A stretch of 64,000 nucleotides of DNA from Microlunatus soli. GTDB taxonomy: Bacteria > Actinomycetota > Actinomycetes > Propionibacteriales > Propionibacteriaceae. The notes under the pieces were generated by a model that had not been told where the DNA came from, searched no databases, and worked only from the letters and a program-made list of their open reading frames with translations. The DNA is taken from positions 4,836,001 through 4,900,000 of the forward strand of contig NZ_LT629772.1 in the NCBI RefSeq assembly GCF_900105385.1. The letters are read 5' to 3'. Positions 42,228 to 50,605 of this stretch are shown piece after piece. Every line of letters begins with the position of its first letter. Position 1 is the first letter of the stretch. The translations under genes were made by a program, and so were the position numbers.

Positions 42228-45053
42228 ATGCTCGATTCAGAGCCCGAGAACAACACCGGCGCCGATTCGGCTGCCGCACAGACGCCACCCACCCGCCGCC
42301 GCGCAGCAAGCCGACCGGCCGGGCCGCCGCGGACGGTCGAGACCCCGACCAGCCCGGCCGAGGACGCCGCCGCTGAAACGACGGAGCCGGCGAAGAAGAC
42401 GACCGCCAAAAAGGCTCCGGCCAAGAAGGCGGCTGCCAAGAAGAGCACCGCGAAAAAGGCGCCGGCCAAGAAGACCACCGCCAAGAAGACCGCGGCGAAG
42501 AAGACCGCGGCGAAGAAGACCACCACGAAGAAGGCGGCGGCCGCCACCATGACGGCCGAAGCCGAGCCGGCCGAGCAGCCGACCCTGGACTCGGTCGAAC
42601 CGGTCGACGAGCCCGCCGCCAAGGCCCCGGCGAAGAAGACGCCGGCGAAGAAGACGGCGAAGAAGGCTGCCGCGAAGAAGACGACGACGCGCAAGAGGAC
42701 GACGCGTAAGACGGCCGCGAGCGAGCAGGAGTCGGAGCCGGAGAGCGTCGAGACGGCTCCCGCGGAGCCCGTTGACACCCCCGTTGAGCCGGTTGGTCCC
42801 GGTGAGCCGGTTGGTCCCGGTGAGCCGGTTGGTCCCGGTGAGCCGGTTGGCCCCGGTGAGCCGGTTGCCCCCGTTGAGACCGCTGCCGAGCCGGTTGAAG
42901 CTGCCGCCGAGCCGGTTGAAGCTGCCGCCGAGCCGGTTGTGGAGCCCGCCGAGACCGACGCCGCGATCGAGGCGGCGATCCAGTCCGCCATGAACGCCGC
43001 TGCCCGCGCCGAGCAGGACTCCGGCGACGAGACCGATGACGCGCAGGACTCTGCGGAGTCCGACAACTCAGACGATTCGGACGATTCCGACGAATCGCCC
43101 GAGGGGCAGTCCGAGGGCGGCTCCCGGCGTCGCCGTCGGCGTCGTGGTGGCCGCCGACGCCGCCGCGGTCGGGATCGTGACGACGACTCCGAGTCCTCCG
43201 ACAACGCCGACTCACAGCACTCCGACACCTCCGCCGACGACAAGCAGTCCGAAGCGACCAAGGACCAGGCCGACAACAAGAAGGCCGACGACAACAAGTC
43301 CGACGACAACAAGTCCGACGATGACGGCGACTCGGGTGAGGACGGGGGCCGTCGGCGTCGGCGGCGTCGGCGCCGTCGTCGTGGCGAGGACACCGGCGGT
43401 TCGGCTGACGATCCGAGCGATGTCGTCGTCCGGGTCCGGGAGCCGCGGAAGGCGTCCGACCAGGTCACCGGCATCGACGGCTCGACCCGGATGGAGGCCA
43501 AGCGGCAGCGTCGGCGGGAGGGCCGCGAGGCCGGCCGTCGTCGGGCACCGATCATCAGCGAGGCCGAGTTCCTGGCTCGCCGCGAGTCGGTCAACCGCAA
43601 GATGGTCATCCGGCAGCGCGACGATCTGGCCCAGATCGCGGTCCTCGAGGACGGCATCCTGGTCGAGCATTATGTCGACCGGGAGAGCGCCAACTCGCTG
43701 ATCGGCAATGTCTACCTCGGCCGGGTGCAGAACGTGCTGCCCTCGATGGAAGCAGCGTTCATCGACATCGGCCGCGGACGCAACGCCGTGCTGTATGCCG
43801 GCGAGGTCGACTGGGACTCGTTCGGTGCGAACGGACCGGACCGCAAGGTCGAGAAGGTGCTGAAGTCCGGCCAGACCGTCCTGGTCCAGGTCACCAAGGA
43901 CCCGGTCGGCGCCAAGGGTGCCCGGCTCACCAACCACGTCTCGATCCCGGGCCGCTACGTCGTGTACGCACCCGGCGGCCATCTGTCCGGAATCTCCCGC
44001 AAGCTGCCCGACACCGAGCGCAAGCGGCTGAAGGAGATCCTCGACGAAGCCGTCGGCGAGACGGCCAGCGTGATCGTCCGCACCGCTGCTGAGGGTGCGA
44101 GCGAGGAGGAGCTGACCCGCGACGTCAACCGGCTGAAGGCACAGTGGGAGGACATCGAGAAGAAGGTCAAGAGCGGTTCGGCACCGCAGCAGCTGTATGC
44201 CGAGCCCGACCTGACCCTCCGGATCGTCCGGGACCTCTTCACCGAGGACTTCGCCGAGCTGATCATCCAGGGCAACGGCTCCACCACCGACGCCTTCGAC
44301 GCGATCGAGGGCTACGTCCAGCACGTCGCGCCGCACCTCGTCGACCGGATGAAGCGTTGGGACGCCGAGTCCGCCGGTGATCTGTTCGGCAGCTACCGGC
44401 TGGACGAGCAGATCGCCAAGGGGCTGGAGCGCAAGGTGTTCCTGCCGTCGGGTGGCTCGCTGATCATCGACCGCACCGAGGCGATGACCGTGATCGACGT
44501 CAACACCGGCAAGTTCACCGGCAGCGGCGGCAACCTCGAGGCCACCATCACCTCCAACAACCTGGAGGCGGCCGAGGAGATCGTCCGTCAGCTCCGGCTG
44601 CGGGACATCGGCGGCATCATCGTGATCGACTTCATCGACATGGTGCTGCCCAGCAACCGGGAGCTTCTGCTGCGGCGGTTGGTCGAGTGCCTCGGTCGTG
44701 ACCGGACCAGACATCAGGTCGCGGAGGTGACCAGCCTCGGCCTGGTGCAGATGACCCGGAAGCGGATCGGCACCGGCCTGCTGGAGGCGTTCAGCACCGA
44801 GTGCCCGCATTGCCACGGTCGTGGGGTCGAACTGCACGAGATGCCGGTCGCCGACGCCAAGCTCTCCGACGGCGGCAGCCGCGACGAGCAGAACAGCGGC
44901 GGCGGTCGCAGCGGACGCGGTGGACGGCGCAACCGCGGTCGGCGCGGCGGCGGTCGGGACAACAATTCCGACAACGGCAATTCCGACAACGGCAACGGTG
45001 GCGACGACTCCAGCTCCAAGGAAGCGAACAGCGAGAAGGCACCCGTCAGCTGA
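42228..45053 (+). CDS. rne: Ribonuclease E/G with long low-complexity N-terminus
   Basis: Endoribonuclease for mRNA and rRNA processing, 941 residues from ATG 42228 (GGAGG 7 bp upstream). The conserved core starts near residue 465: S1 domain (LIGNVYLGRVQNVLPSMEAA), DNase-like metal residues Asp in VIDVNTGKFTG and GIIVIDFIDM, and the Zn-link CPHCHGRG. The N-terminal half (about 460 residues) is disordered: AKKx-rich blocks (about 53-105 and 133-163), EPVGPG repeats (about 187-215), acidic Asp/Ser runs, and two arginine patches (about 299-316 and 374-385). The C-terminus is Gly/Arg/Asn-rich. The extension should bind RNA or partners. The 5' leader (41939-42227) holds no gene. Confidence 0.95.
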   Translation: MLDSEPENNTGADSAAAQTPPTRRRAASRPAGPPRTVETPTSPAEDAAAETTEPAKKTTAKKAPAKKAAAKKSTAKKAPAKKTTAKKTAAKKTAAKKTTTKKAAAATMTAEAEPAEQPTLDSVEPVDEPAAKAPAKKTPAKKTAKKAAAKKTTTRKRTTRKTAASEQESEPESVETAPAEPVDTPVEPVGPGEPVGPGEPVGPGEPVGPGEPVAPVETAAEPVEAAAEPVEAAAEPVVEPAETDAAIEAAIQSAMNAAARAEQDSGDETDDAQDSAESDNSDDSDDSDESPEGQSEGGSRRRRRRRGGRRRRRGRDRDDDSESSDNADSQHSDTSADDKQSEATKDQADNKKADDNKSDDNKSDDDGDSGEDGGRRRRRRRRRRRGEDTGGSADDPSDVVVRVREPRKASDQVTGIDGSTRMEAKRQRRREGREAGRRRAPIISEAEFLARRESVNRKMVIRQRDDLAQIAVLEDGILVEHYVDRESANSLIGNVYLGRVQNVLPSMEAAFIDIGRGRNAVLYAGEVDWDSFGANGPDRKVEKVLKSGQTVLVQVTKDPVGAKGARLTNHVSIPGRYVVYAPGGHLSGISRKLPDTERKRLKEILDEAVGETASVIVRTAAEGASEEELTRDVNRLKAQWEDIEKKVKSGSAPQQLYAEPDLTLRIVRDLFTEDFAELIIQGNGSTTDAFDAIEGYVQHVAPHLVDRMKRWDAESAGDLFGSYRLDEQIAKGLERKVFLPSGGSLIIDRTEAMTVIDVNTGKFTGSGGNLEATITSNNLEAAEEIVRQLRLRDIGGIIVIDFIDMVLPSNRELLLRRLVECLGRDRTRHQVAEVTSLGLVQMTRKRIGTGLLEAFSTECPHCHGRGVELHEMPVADAKLSDGGSRDEQNSGGGRSGRGGRRNRGRRGGGRDNNSDNGNSDNGNGGDDSSSKEANSEKAPVS
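42786..42875 (+). repeat. 18-bp tandem repeat in rne
   Basis: Unit GAGCCGGTTGGTCCCGGT (Glu-Pro-Val-Gly-Pro-Gly), three identical copies, one with a single change, and a fifth diverged copy. Unit length is a multiple of three, so the frame is preserved while copy number can vary. Confidence 0.9.
42888..42929 (+). repeat. 21-bp direct repeat in rne
   Basis: GAGCCGGTTGAAGCTGCCGCC, two identical copies (42888-42908, 42909-42929), then GAGCCGGTTG again. It shares its first 10 bases with the 18-bp unit. Confidence 0.85.
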
Positions 45054-45066
45054 ACCGATGTGATGT

Positions 45067-45094
45067 CGCCCCAGCCGGTCGGCCGGCTGGGGCG
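45067..45094 (+). terminator. rne terminator
   Basis: A 12-bp perfect stem (45067-45078 with 45083-45094) closed by a TCGG loop, extendable by one T-A pair, 13 bp after the rne stop and followed by a T-rich stretch. Confidence 0.75.
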
Positions 45095-45161
45095 ATCATC
45101 GTTGTTGGCCCGGGTGTCGTGCGATGGGGCGGGCACGAGCAGGTCCGATTCGGCCAGACAC

Positions 45162-45167
45162 TACCGT
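45162..45167 (+). promoter_or_regulatory. -10 element of the ferredoxin reductase gene
   Basis: TACCGT with 7 bp to ATG 45175; leaderless. Confidence 0.5.
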
Positions 45168-45174
45168 GGGGTCC

Positions 45175-46572
45175 ATGAAGCCGCTGGTGGTTGCTGTCGT
45201 CGGAGCCGGTCCGTCCGGCATCTACGCCGCTGAGGCGTTGATCCAGCAGTCGGAGATCCCGATCAATGTCGCCGTCATCGACAAGTTGCCGGTGCCGTTC
45301 GGGCTGGTCCGATACGGCGTCGCGCCGGACCACCCGAGCATCCGGTCGATCCGCAACACCCTGGAACGAACGCTGGAGCGGGAGGACGTCCGCTTCTTCG
45401 GCAACGTCGCGATCGGTCGCGACCTGAGCGTCGAGGAACTGCGCGGCGCAACCGATGCGGTGATCTATGCCTATGGAGCCGCCAGTGACCGGCATCTCGG
45501 GGTGACCGGCGAGGAGCTGACCGGTAGTATCGCCGCCCCCGACCTGGTCGCCTGGTATTGCGGCAATCCCGACGTCCATCCCGAGACCAGCATCCATGAT
45601 CAGCAGCAGCACAACCCGGTCGAGGAGTTGATCACCCGGACCCGGGAGGCGGTGGTCGTCGGCGCCGGCAATGTCGCCCTGGACGTGGTCCGGGTGCTGA
45701 TCAAGAACAACGACGAGCTGGACGACACCGACATGGCCGACGAGGTACTGGCGGTGCTGGCCGACAAGTCGGTCACCGATGTGCACCTGCTGGCCCGTCG
45801 CGGACCGGCCTACACGGCGTTCACCACCAAGGAACTCCGTGAGCTCGGCAAACTGACCGATGTGGACCTCGTCCTGGAGCCGGCCGACTTCGAGCTCAAC
45901 GAGGTGGACCGCGCGGTGGTCGCCGCCGACAAGGTCGCCGCACGCAACCTGGCGGCGATGGAGGACTGGCTGCAGCGTGAACCGTCCGGCGCCTCGCGGC
46001 GGATCCATCTGCACTTCTGGACCCGGCCGACCAAGATCAACAGTTCCGACGATCCGGCGGCTGTCGGTGCGGTCGAGATCGAACGGACCAGATTGAACGG
46101 CGAGGGCCGGCTGGAGTCGGCCGGGGACCTGCCGGCGATCGAGGCCCAGTTGGTGGTGCGCTCGGTCGGCTACCGCGGCACCGCCCTGGACGGCGTCCCG
46201 TACGACGAGGGCACCGGACGGGTGCCGCATGCGGCCGGCCACGTGCTCCGGGACGGCACCTTCTCACCCGACGAATACGTGACCGGCTGGATCAAGCGGG
46301 GGCCGACCGGCGTGATCGGCACCAACAAATCCGACGCAGTGGAGACAGTGCAGGCGCTGTTGCACGACGTCGCCGACGAGGCGCTGTCCGCCGGCCACAG
46401 CATCGACGAACTCACCGACCTGCTGGCTGCTCGCGGTGTGACGCCGCTGGGGATGGCCGACTGGCATCGGATCGACGCCGCCGAGGTGTCCCGCGGTCAG
46501 GGACACGGCCGGGACCGGACGACCATCGCTCATCGATCCGAGTTGCTGGCCGCCGCAGCCGACGATCAGTAG
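45175..46572 (+). CDS. FprA-type ferredoxin/adrenodoxin-NADP+ reductase
   Basis: FAD flavoprotein of 465 residues that passes electrons between NADPH and ferredoxin, of the mitochondrial adrenodoxin-reductase type found in mycobacteria (FprA). FAD site GAGPSGIYAAEAL (residues 9-21), PFGLVRYGVAPDHP (about 40-53), NADP site VVGAGNVALDVVRVL (about 160-174), and GWIKRGPTGVIGTNK near residue 375. ATG 45175 is supported by TACCGT 7 bp upstream over the in-frame start at 45124. Its last 7 bp overlap the convergent DUF1772 gene. Confidence 0.93.
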   Translation: MKPLVVAVVGAGPSGIYAAEALIQQSEIPINVAVIDKLPVPFGLVRYGVAPDHPSIRSIRNTLERTLEREDVRFFGNVAIGRDLSVEELRGATDAVIYAYGAASDRHLGVTGEELTGSIAAPDLVAWYCGNPDVHPETSIHDQQQHNPVEELITRTREAVVVGAGNVALDVVRVLIKNNDELDDTDMADEVLAVLADKSVTDVHLLARRGPAYTAFTTKELRELGKLTDVDLVLEPADFELNEVDRAVVAADKVAARNLAAMEDWLQREPSGASRRIHLHFWTRPTKINSSDDPAAVGAVEIERTRLNGEGRLESAGDLPAIEAQLVVRSVGYRGTALDGVPYDEGTGRVPHAAGHVLRDGTFSPDEYVTGWIKRGPTGVIGTNKSDAVETVQALLHDVADEALSAGHSIDELTDLLAARGVTPLGMADWHRIDAAEVSRGQGHGRDRTTIAHRSELLAAAADDQ

Positions 46573-47018
46573 ACCAGCAACGCGGTCCCGAAGGCCACGA
46601 AGGCGATCGTGTGCCCGGTCGCCCGCAGCACGTTGGCTCGATTCCAGCGACCCTCGAACGCGGCACGCTGCGAGGTCGAGGCCAGCGCATTGTTCAGCGG
46701 GATGTTCACCGCGAACGTGATGATCAGCGAGGCTGCGTAGACGGCGACCGCCGTGATCGTCCAGGGCAGCGCCGCCGATCCGCCGACCGCGACCACGATC
46801 ACCGCCAACACACCGAAGATCGCAGCACCGCCGAAACACAGGGCGAACCAGCCGTTCAGGATGACGACGTTGATCTGGTTCATCACCTCGGCGAAGGTGC
46901 GGTCGTCGGTCCGCCGTAGCGCCGGCATCACCGCGTAACCGAAGGCCCAGAACAGTCCGGCGGTCAGTCCCGATGTCACCGTCGCCAGCAGCAGGATGAT
47001 CATGGTCGCGATGATCAT
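46566..47018 (-). CDS. DUF1772 membrane protein
   Basis: Four-segment membrane protein of 150 residues. DUF1772 includes anthrone-oxygenase-like proteins. GLTAGLFWAFGYAVMPALRR, the NQINVVILN segment and the NIPLNNAL segment are characteristic. Start overlaps the stop of the NmrA-like gene by four bases, so the two are co-translated. Confidence 0.9.
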   Translation of the reverse strand: MIIATMIILLLATVTSGLTAGLFWAFGYAVMPALRRTDDRTFAEVMNQINVVILNGWFALCFGGAAIFGVLAVIVVAVGGSAALPWTITAVAVYAASLIITFAVNIPLNNALASTSQRAAFEGRWNRANVLRATGHTIAFVAFGTALLVY

Positions 47019-47848
47019 GATCGCTGCTGCCAGCCGTCGGCGGCCGCGGTGCGCTCGGCAAAGTCGGCGAAGTCGGCCGGCTCCCGACCGAGGGCCCGCT
47101 GGACGCCGTCCGCGACCTCGGAATTGCGACCGTCCAGCACCGTACGGAACAGGTAGCCGAGCAGATCCACCACCTCGGTGGGCACCTGCTGGTCCCGGAG
47201 TGCCGCCAGATAGGCGTCGACGGCGACCGTGCTGAAGGTGATCTCCCGGCCCGTCGCACGAGAGATCTCCTTGACCGCATCGGCAAAGCTGATCGACCGT
47301 GGGCCGGTCAGTTCGTAGACCTGACCGGCATGCCGTCCGTCCAGCAGGGCAGCCGTGGCGACATCGGCGATGTCCTCGGCGTCGATGAACGGGTCCGGCA
47401 CGTCGCCGACCGGAAGCACCAGCTCACCGTCCAGGATTCCGTCGATCATGTAGTCCTCGCTGAAGTTCTGATCGAACCAGCTGCAGCGCAGCACCGTTGT
47501 CTGCAGGCCGGTCTGCTGGACGATCCGCTCGCAGGCTTCGGCCTCGTTCTCGCCGCGACCGGACAGCAGGACGATCCGCCGGACGCCGGCCGCGACGGCC
47601 AGGTCGCAGAAGTCGCCGATGACCCGCTCGGCGCCCGGCACCGCCAGATCGGGCTGATAGCTGAGGTAGACCGCGTCGACACCCGCGAGTGCCGCGGCCC
47701 AGGTGCCGGCATCGGTCCAGTCGAAGGGGACGGGCGCCGACCGGGAGCCGATCCGGACGGTCACGTCGTTGCGGCGATCGAGGCGGTCGGCGATCCGGCG
47801 GCCGGTCTTGCCGGTGCCGCCGAGGACGAGAACAGTTGTCGTGGTCAT
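47015..47848 (-). CDS. NmrA-like NAD(P)-binding protein
   Basis: Atypical SDR of 277 residues: VLVLGGTGKTGRRIADRL at the N-terminus is the dinucleotide site, and there is no YxxxK pair. Such proteins are NADPH sensors or reductases (quinone oxidoreductase-2-like, triphenylmethane reductase-like). ATG 47848. It forms an operon with DUF1772 and is divergent from an AraC regulator that probably controls it. Confidence 0.9.
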   Translation of the reverse strand: MTTTTVLVLGGTGKTGRRIADRLDRRNDVTVRIGSRSAPVPFDWTDAGTWAAALAGVDAVYLSYQPDLAVPGAERVIGDFCDLAVAAGVRRIVLLSGRGENEAEACERIVQQTGLQTTVLRCSWFDQNFSEDYMIDGILDGELVLPVGDVPDPFIDAEDIADVATAALLDGRHAGQVYELTGPRSISFADAVKEISRATGREITFSTVAVDAYLAALRDQQVPTEVVDLLGYLFRTVLDGRNSEVADGVQRALGREPADFADFAERTAAADGWQQRS

Positions 47849-47941
47849 GGCTCAAACCCAACCGCGGCGGCGATCGCCGCACCATGGTCGGACCGCTCAC
47901 GGTGATGTCCGAAACGCTCGGCCCGACGGCGCCGGACGACG

Positions 47942-47947
47942 TACGCT
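47942..47947 (+). promoter_or_regulatory. -10 element of the AraC gene
   Basis: TACGCT with 8 bp to ATG 47956; leaderless. Confidence 0.4.
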
Positions 47948-47955
47948 GCTGTGCC

Positions 47956-48894
47956 ATGGACGCGCTGAGCAGTCTGTTGGCCGGTCCGCAGGCGCGGGAA
48001 GCCCACCTGTTGCGGATGCAGATGACACCCCCGTGGGCGTTGCGGATCGAGGATCGTGCTCCGTTGGCCGTGCTGGTGATGGTCGAGGGGACTGCGACGA
48101 TCACGCCCGACGGGGCCGACGAGCCGGTGTTCCTGGAGCAGGGCGACGCCGTCGTCGCGCTCGGCGCCACGCCGTATCTGGCCGCTGATCGCCCGGGCCG
48201 AGCACCGCAGGTGTTGATCTTGCCCGGTGACCGCTGCGTCGACCTCAGCGGTGCCGATGTCAGTGAGCGGATGAGCCTCGGAGTCCGCAGCTGGGGGAAC
48301 AGTGCCGACCCCGAGTCCGTCATGTTGATCGGCACCTATCAGCGTCCCGAGGCCGTCAGCCGCAGACTGCTGGAATCCCTGCCAGGGTTGCTGGTGCTGC
48401 CGGCCGCCGACCAACCCGAGGCCTTCGTCGACGTGCTGTCGGCAGAGATGATCAAGGATGAGCCAGGACAGACCGCGGTGCTGGACCGACTGCTGGATCT
48501 GCTGCTGATCGCGGTGCTGCGCAACTGGTTCACCCGGCACACCGAGAGCGCGCCGGGATGGTATCGGGCGTCGGCCGATCCTCAGATCGGTCGGGTGCTC
48601 GGGCTGATCCATGATCATCCGGATCGGCCGTGGACGGTCAGCGTGCTGGCGGCCGAGGTCGGTGTGTCGCGCGCGGCGCTGGCCCGTCGCTTCGGCTCGA
48701 TGGTGGGAGAGTCGCCGATGAGCTACCTGACGGGCTGGCGTCTCGCGTTGGCCGCGGATCTGTTGCGCGAACCGGACCTCACCCTGGAGACGATCGCTCG
48801 CCGGGTCGGCTACGGCAGCGCCTTCGCGTTGAGCACCGCCTTCAAACGTGAGCACGGCGTGAGCCCGCGGGACTACCGGGCGAACGCCGCTTGA
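47956..48894 (+). CDS. AraC-family regulator with cupin domain
   Basis: Regulator of 312 residues from ATG 47956. An N-terminal cupin (AraC-binding-like, Cupin_6) domain covers about residues 1-180 (MDALSSLLAGP, WALRIEDRAPLAVLVMVEG). The C-terminal double helix-turn-helix covers about residues 215-310 (LAAEVGVSRAALARRFGSMV and TLETIARRVGYGSAFALSTAF). A longer in-frame start at 47884 exists. Divergent from the NmrA-like/DUF1772 pair, which AraC proteins of this type usually control. Confidence 0.9.
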   Translation: MDALSSLLAGPQAREAHLLRMQMTPPWALRIEDRAPLAVLVMVEGTATITPDGADEPVFLEQGDAVVALGATPYLAADRPGRAPQVLILPGDRCVDLSGADVSERMSLGVRSWGNSADPESVMLIGTYQRPEAVSRRLLESLPGLLVLPAADQPEAFVDVLSAEMIKDEPGQTAVLDRLLDLLLIAVLRNWFTRHTESAPGWYRASADPQIGRVLGLIHDHPDRPWTVSVLAAEVGVSRAALARRFGSMVGESPMSYLTGWRLALAADLLREPDLTLETIARRVGYGSAFALSTAFKREHGVSPRDYRANAA

Positions 48895-48904
48895 GGAGAA
48901 ACGC

Positions 48905-49240
48905 CTAGCGTCGGTCCGGCATCGGAGGGTCGGGAGCCAGGGTGCCGTCCGGTGCGATGTGTTCGAAGATCTGCTCGACCATGGTGATCACGTGCGGGTC
49001 GTCGACGGTGTAGATCTGCCGGCGCCCGTCCCGGCGGGCACTGATCACCCCGGACAACCGCAACTTGGACAGGTGCTGACTCGCGGTGGCGATCGAGACA
49101 CCGACCCGCTCGGACAGCGTGCCGACGTCGTACTCGCCCTCCGAGGCCAGCGCCACCAGATGCAGCCGCACGGGCGCCGCCAATAGCGCGAAGGTGCGGG
49201 CCGCCGTTTCGAGCTGCGGGCCGGTCGGGTCGGGGATCAC
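48905..49240 (-). CDS. ArsR/SmtB-family repressor
   Basis: Winged-helix repressor of 111 residues starting at GTG 49240. The helix-turn-helix is LSERVGVSIATASQHLSKLRLSGVI in parts (about residues 42-66). The usual ArsR ELCVC(D) metal motif in helix 3 is absent (SEGEYDVGTLSERV), so a metal site on helix 5 or a non-metal signal is likely (VITMVEQIFEHI end). Divergent from a CaCA-type exchanger, with a palindrome between them. Confidence 0.9.
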   Translation of the reverse strand: MIPDPTGPQLETAARTFALLAAPVRLHLVALASEGEYDVGTLSERVGVSIATASQHLSKLRLSGVISARRDGRRQIYTVDDPHVITMVEQIFEHIAPDGTLAPDPPMPDRR

Positions 49241-49309
49241 TGGGTCATCTTCCCTCTGATCCGGACTCGCTGCGGCGAGATTTCGCCGTGTCCGCCCGTT
49301 TCGTCACTT

Positions 49310-49337
49310 CTTCATTTGCGTAAGTATCAAAATGAAG
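49310..49337. promoter_or_regulatory. Candidate ArsR operator
   Basis: CTTCATTT (49310-49317) and AAATGAAG (49330-49337), a perfect 8-bp inverted repeat with 12-base spacer in an AT-rich patch just before the exchanger start at 49343. Arms containing ATGAA are typical for ArsR/SmtB sites. Confidence 0.6.
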
Positions 49338-49342
49338 GCAGG

Positions 49343-50596
49343 ATGGGCCTCGTGCTTCGAGCTCTACGCCCCGTGCTGATCTGCCTGGCCGTCGCTGCGC
49401 CGGCGGTCGTGCTTCGGCTGCTCGGCGTCGAGTTGCCGGCACCGGTTGCGCTGCTGGTCTTCGGTGCTGCGGTGGTCGCAGCCTCGTTCATGCTGGCCTG
49501 GGCCGCCGAGGCTGCCGAGCACGACATCTCCGGTGGACTGGCGATCGCGATCCTGGCGGTGATCGTGGTGCTGCCGGAGTACGCGGTCGACCTCTATTTC
49601 GCCTACACCGCGGGCAGCAACCCCGAGCACGTCGCTTATGCGGCTGCCAACATGACCGGCTCCAACCGGTTGCTGCTCGGCGTCGGTTGGGCGGTGGTGG
49701 TGATCGTCGCGCTCGCCGTGGCCGGCAAGCGTTCCGGCCGCCCGGTCAAGGCCGTGGTGCTGGACACCGGGTACCGACTCGAGCTCGGCTTCCTGGCGAT
49801 CGCCTCGATCCTGTCGTTCCTCATCCCGATCAGCGGCCGGATCCACCTGGTCCTCGGGATCGCGCTGCTCGGCCTGTTCGTGTTCTATCTCGTGCGCGCC
49901 GCGCAGGGGGAGTCCGACGACGAGCTGGACCTGGTCGGCCCCGCCGCCCGGATCGGCGACCTGCCCACGGCGCAGCGCCGTGGCCTGGTGATCGGACTCT
50001 TCGTGGTGGCCGCCGGGCTGATCCTGTTCTGCGCCGAACCGTTCGCCAACGCGCTGGTGGACAGCGGCACCGTGCTCGGCATCGACCAGTTCCTGCTGGT
50101 GCAGTGGCTGGCGCCGCTGGCCTCGGAGGCTCCCGAGCTGATCGTCGCAGTGATCTTCGCCGTCCGCGGCAAGGCTGCTCCCGCGATCGGCATGCTGATC
50201 TCGGCCAAGGTCAACCAATGGACGCTGCTGGTCGGCAGCCTGCCGGTGGCCTATCTCGCCGGCGGCGGCTCGGTCGCGCTGCCGATGGACGGACGTCAGG
50301 TGGAGGAGTTCGTCCTCACCGCCGCGCAGACGCTGCTCGGCATCGCGGCCCTGCTGAGTCTGCGGTTCTCCCGGGTGCTGGCGTGGACGCTGTTCGGCCT
50401 GTTCGTCGTGCAATTCCTGATCCCTGGCACCGAGGGCCGGCTGATCCTCTCCGCGGTCTACGGTGTGCTGGCGATCGGTGCGATGATCATGCATCGCCGG
50501 CAGCTGATCCCGACGTTGCTCGCTCCCTTCCGGCGGGAAGCCGCGATCGTGGCCCACGAGCCGGAACCGGTCCGGGATCGGGCATCGGTGGGCTGA
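49343..50596 (+). CDS. CaCA-superfamily cation exchanger (Ca2+/Na+ or Ca2+/H+ type)
   Basis: Membrane antiporter of 417 residues from ATG 49343, with 10 or 11 segments. Two alpha-repeats are visible: VLPEYAVDLYFAYTAG with NMTGSNRLLLG (about residues 75-115) and SEAPELIVAVIFAVRG with SAKVNQWTLLVGS (about residues 255-300), the acidic and asparagine residues being the cation site. An ArsR-type repressor next to it suggests induction by a metal or another small effector, which is unusual for the family. Three bp upstream of its start is the end of the palindromic operator region. Confidence 0.9.
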   Translation: MGLVLRALRPVLICLAVAAPAVVLRLLGVELPAPVALLVFGAAVVAASFMLAWAAEAAEHDISGGLAIAILAVIVVLPEYAVDLYFAYTAGSNPEHVAYAAANMTGSNRLLLGVGWAVVVIVALAVAGKRSGRPVKAVVLDTGYRLELGFLAIASILSFLIPISGRIHLVLGIALLGLFVFYLVRAAQGESDDELDLVGPAARIGDLPTAQRRGLVIGLFVVAAGLILFCAEPFANALVDSGTVLGIDQFLLVQWLAPLASEAPELIVAVIFAVRGKAAPAIGMLISAKVNQWTLLVGSLPVAYLAGGGSVALPMDGRQVEEFVLTAAQTLLGIAALLSLRFSRVLAWTLFGLFVVQFLIPGTEGRLILSAVYGVLAIGAMIMHRRQLIPTLLAPFRREAAIVAHEPEPVRDRASVG

Positions 50597-50605
50597 TCGG
50601 CAGCT

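Noticed and set aside
41966-44837. Long minus-strand frames opposite rne, rich in Ser/Arg and Ala/Phe
   Set aside because: They arise from the AKK and EPVGPG repeats read backwards; no start signal.
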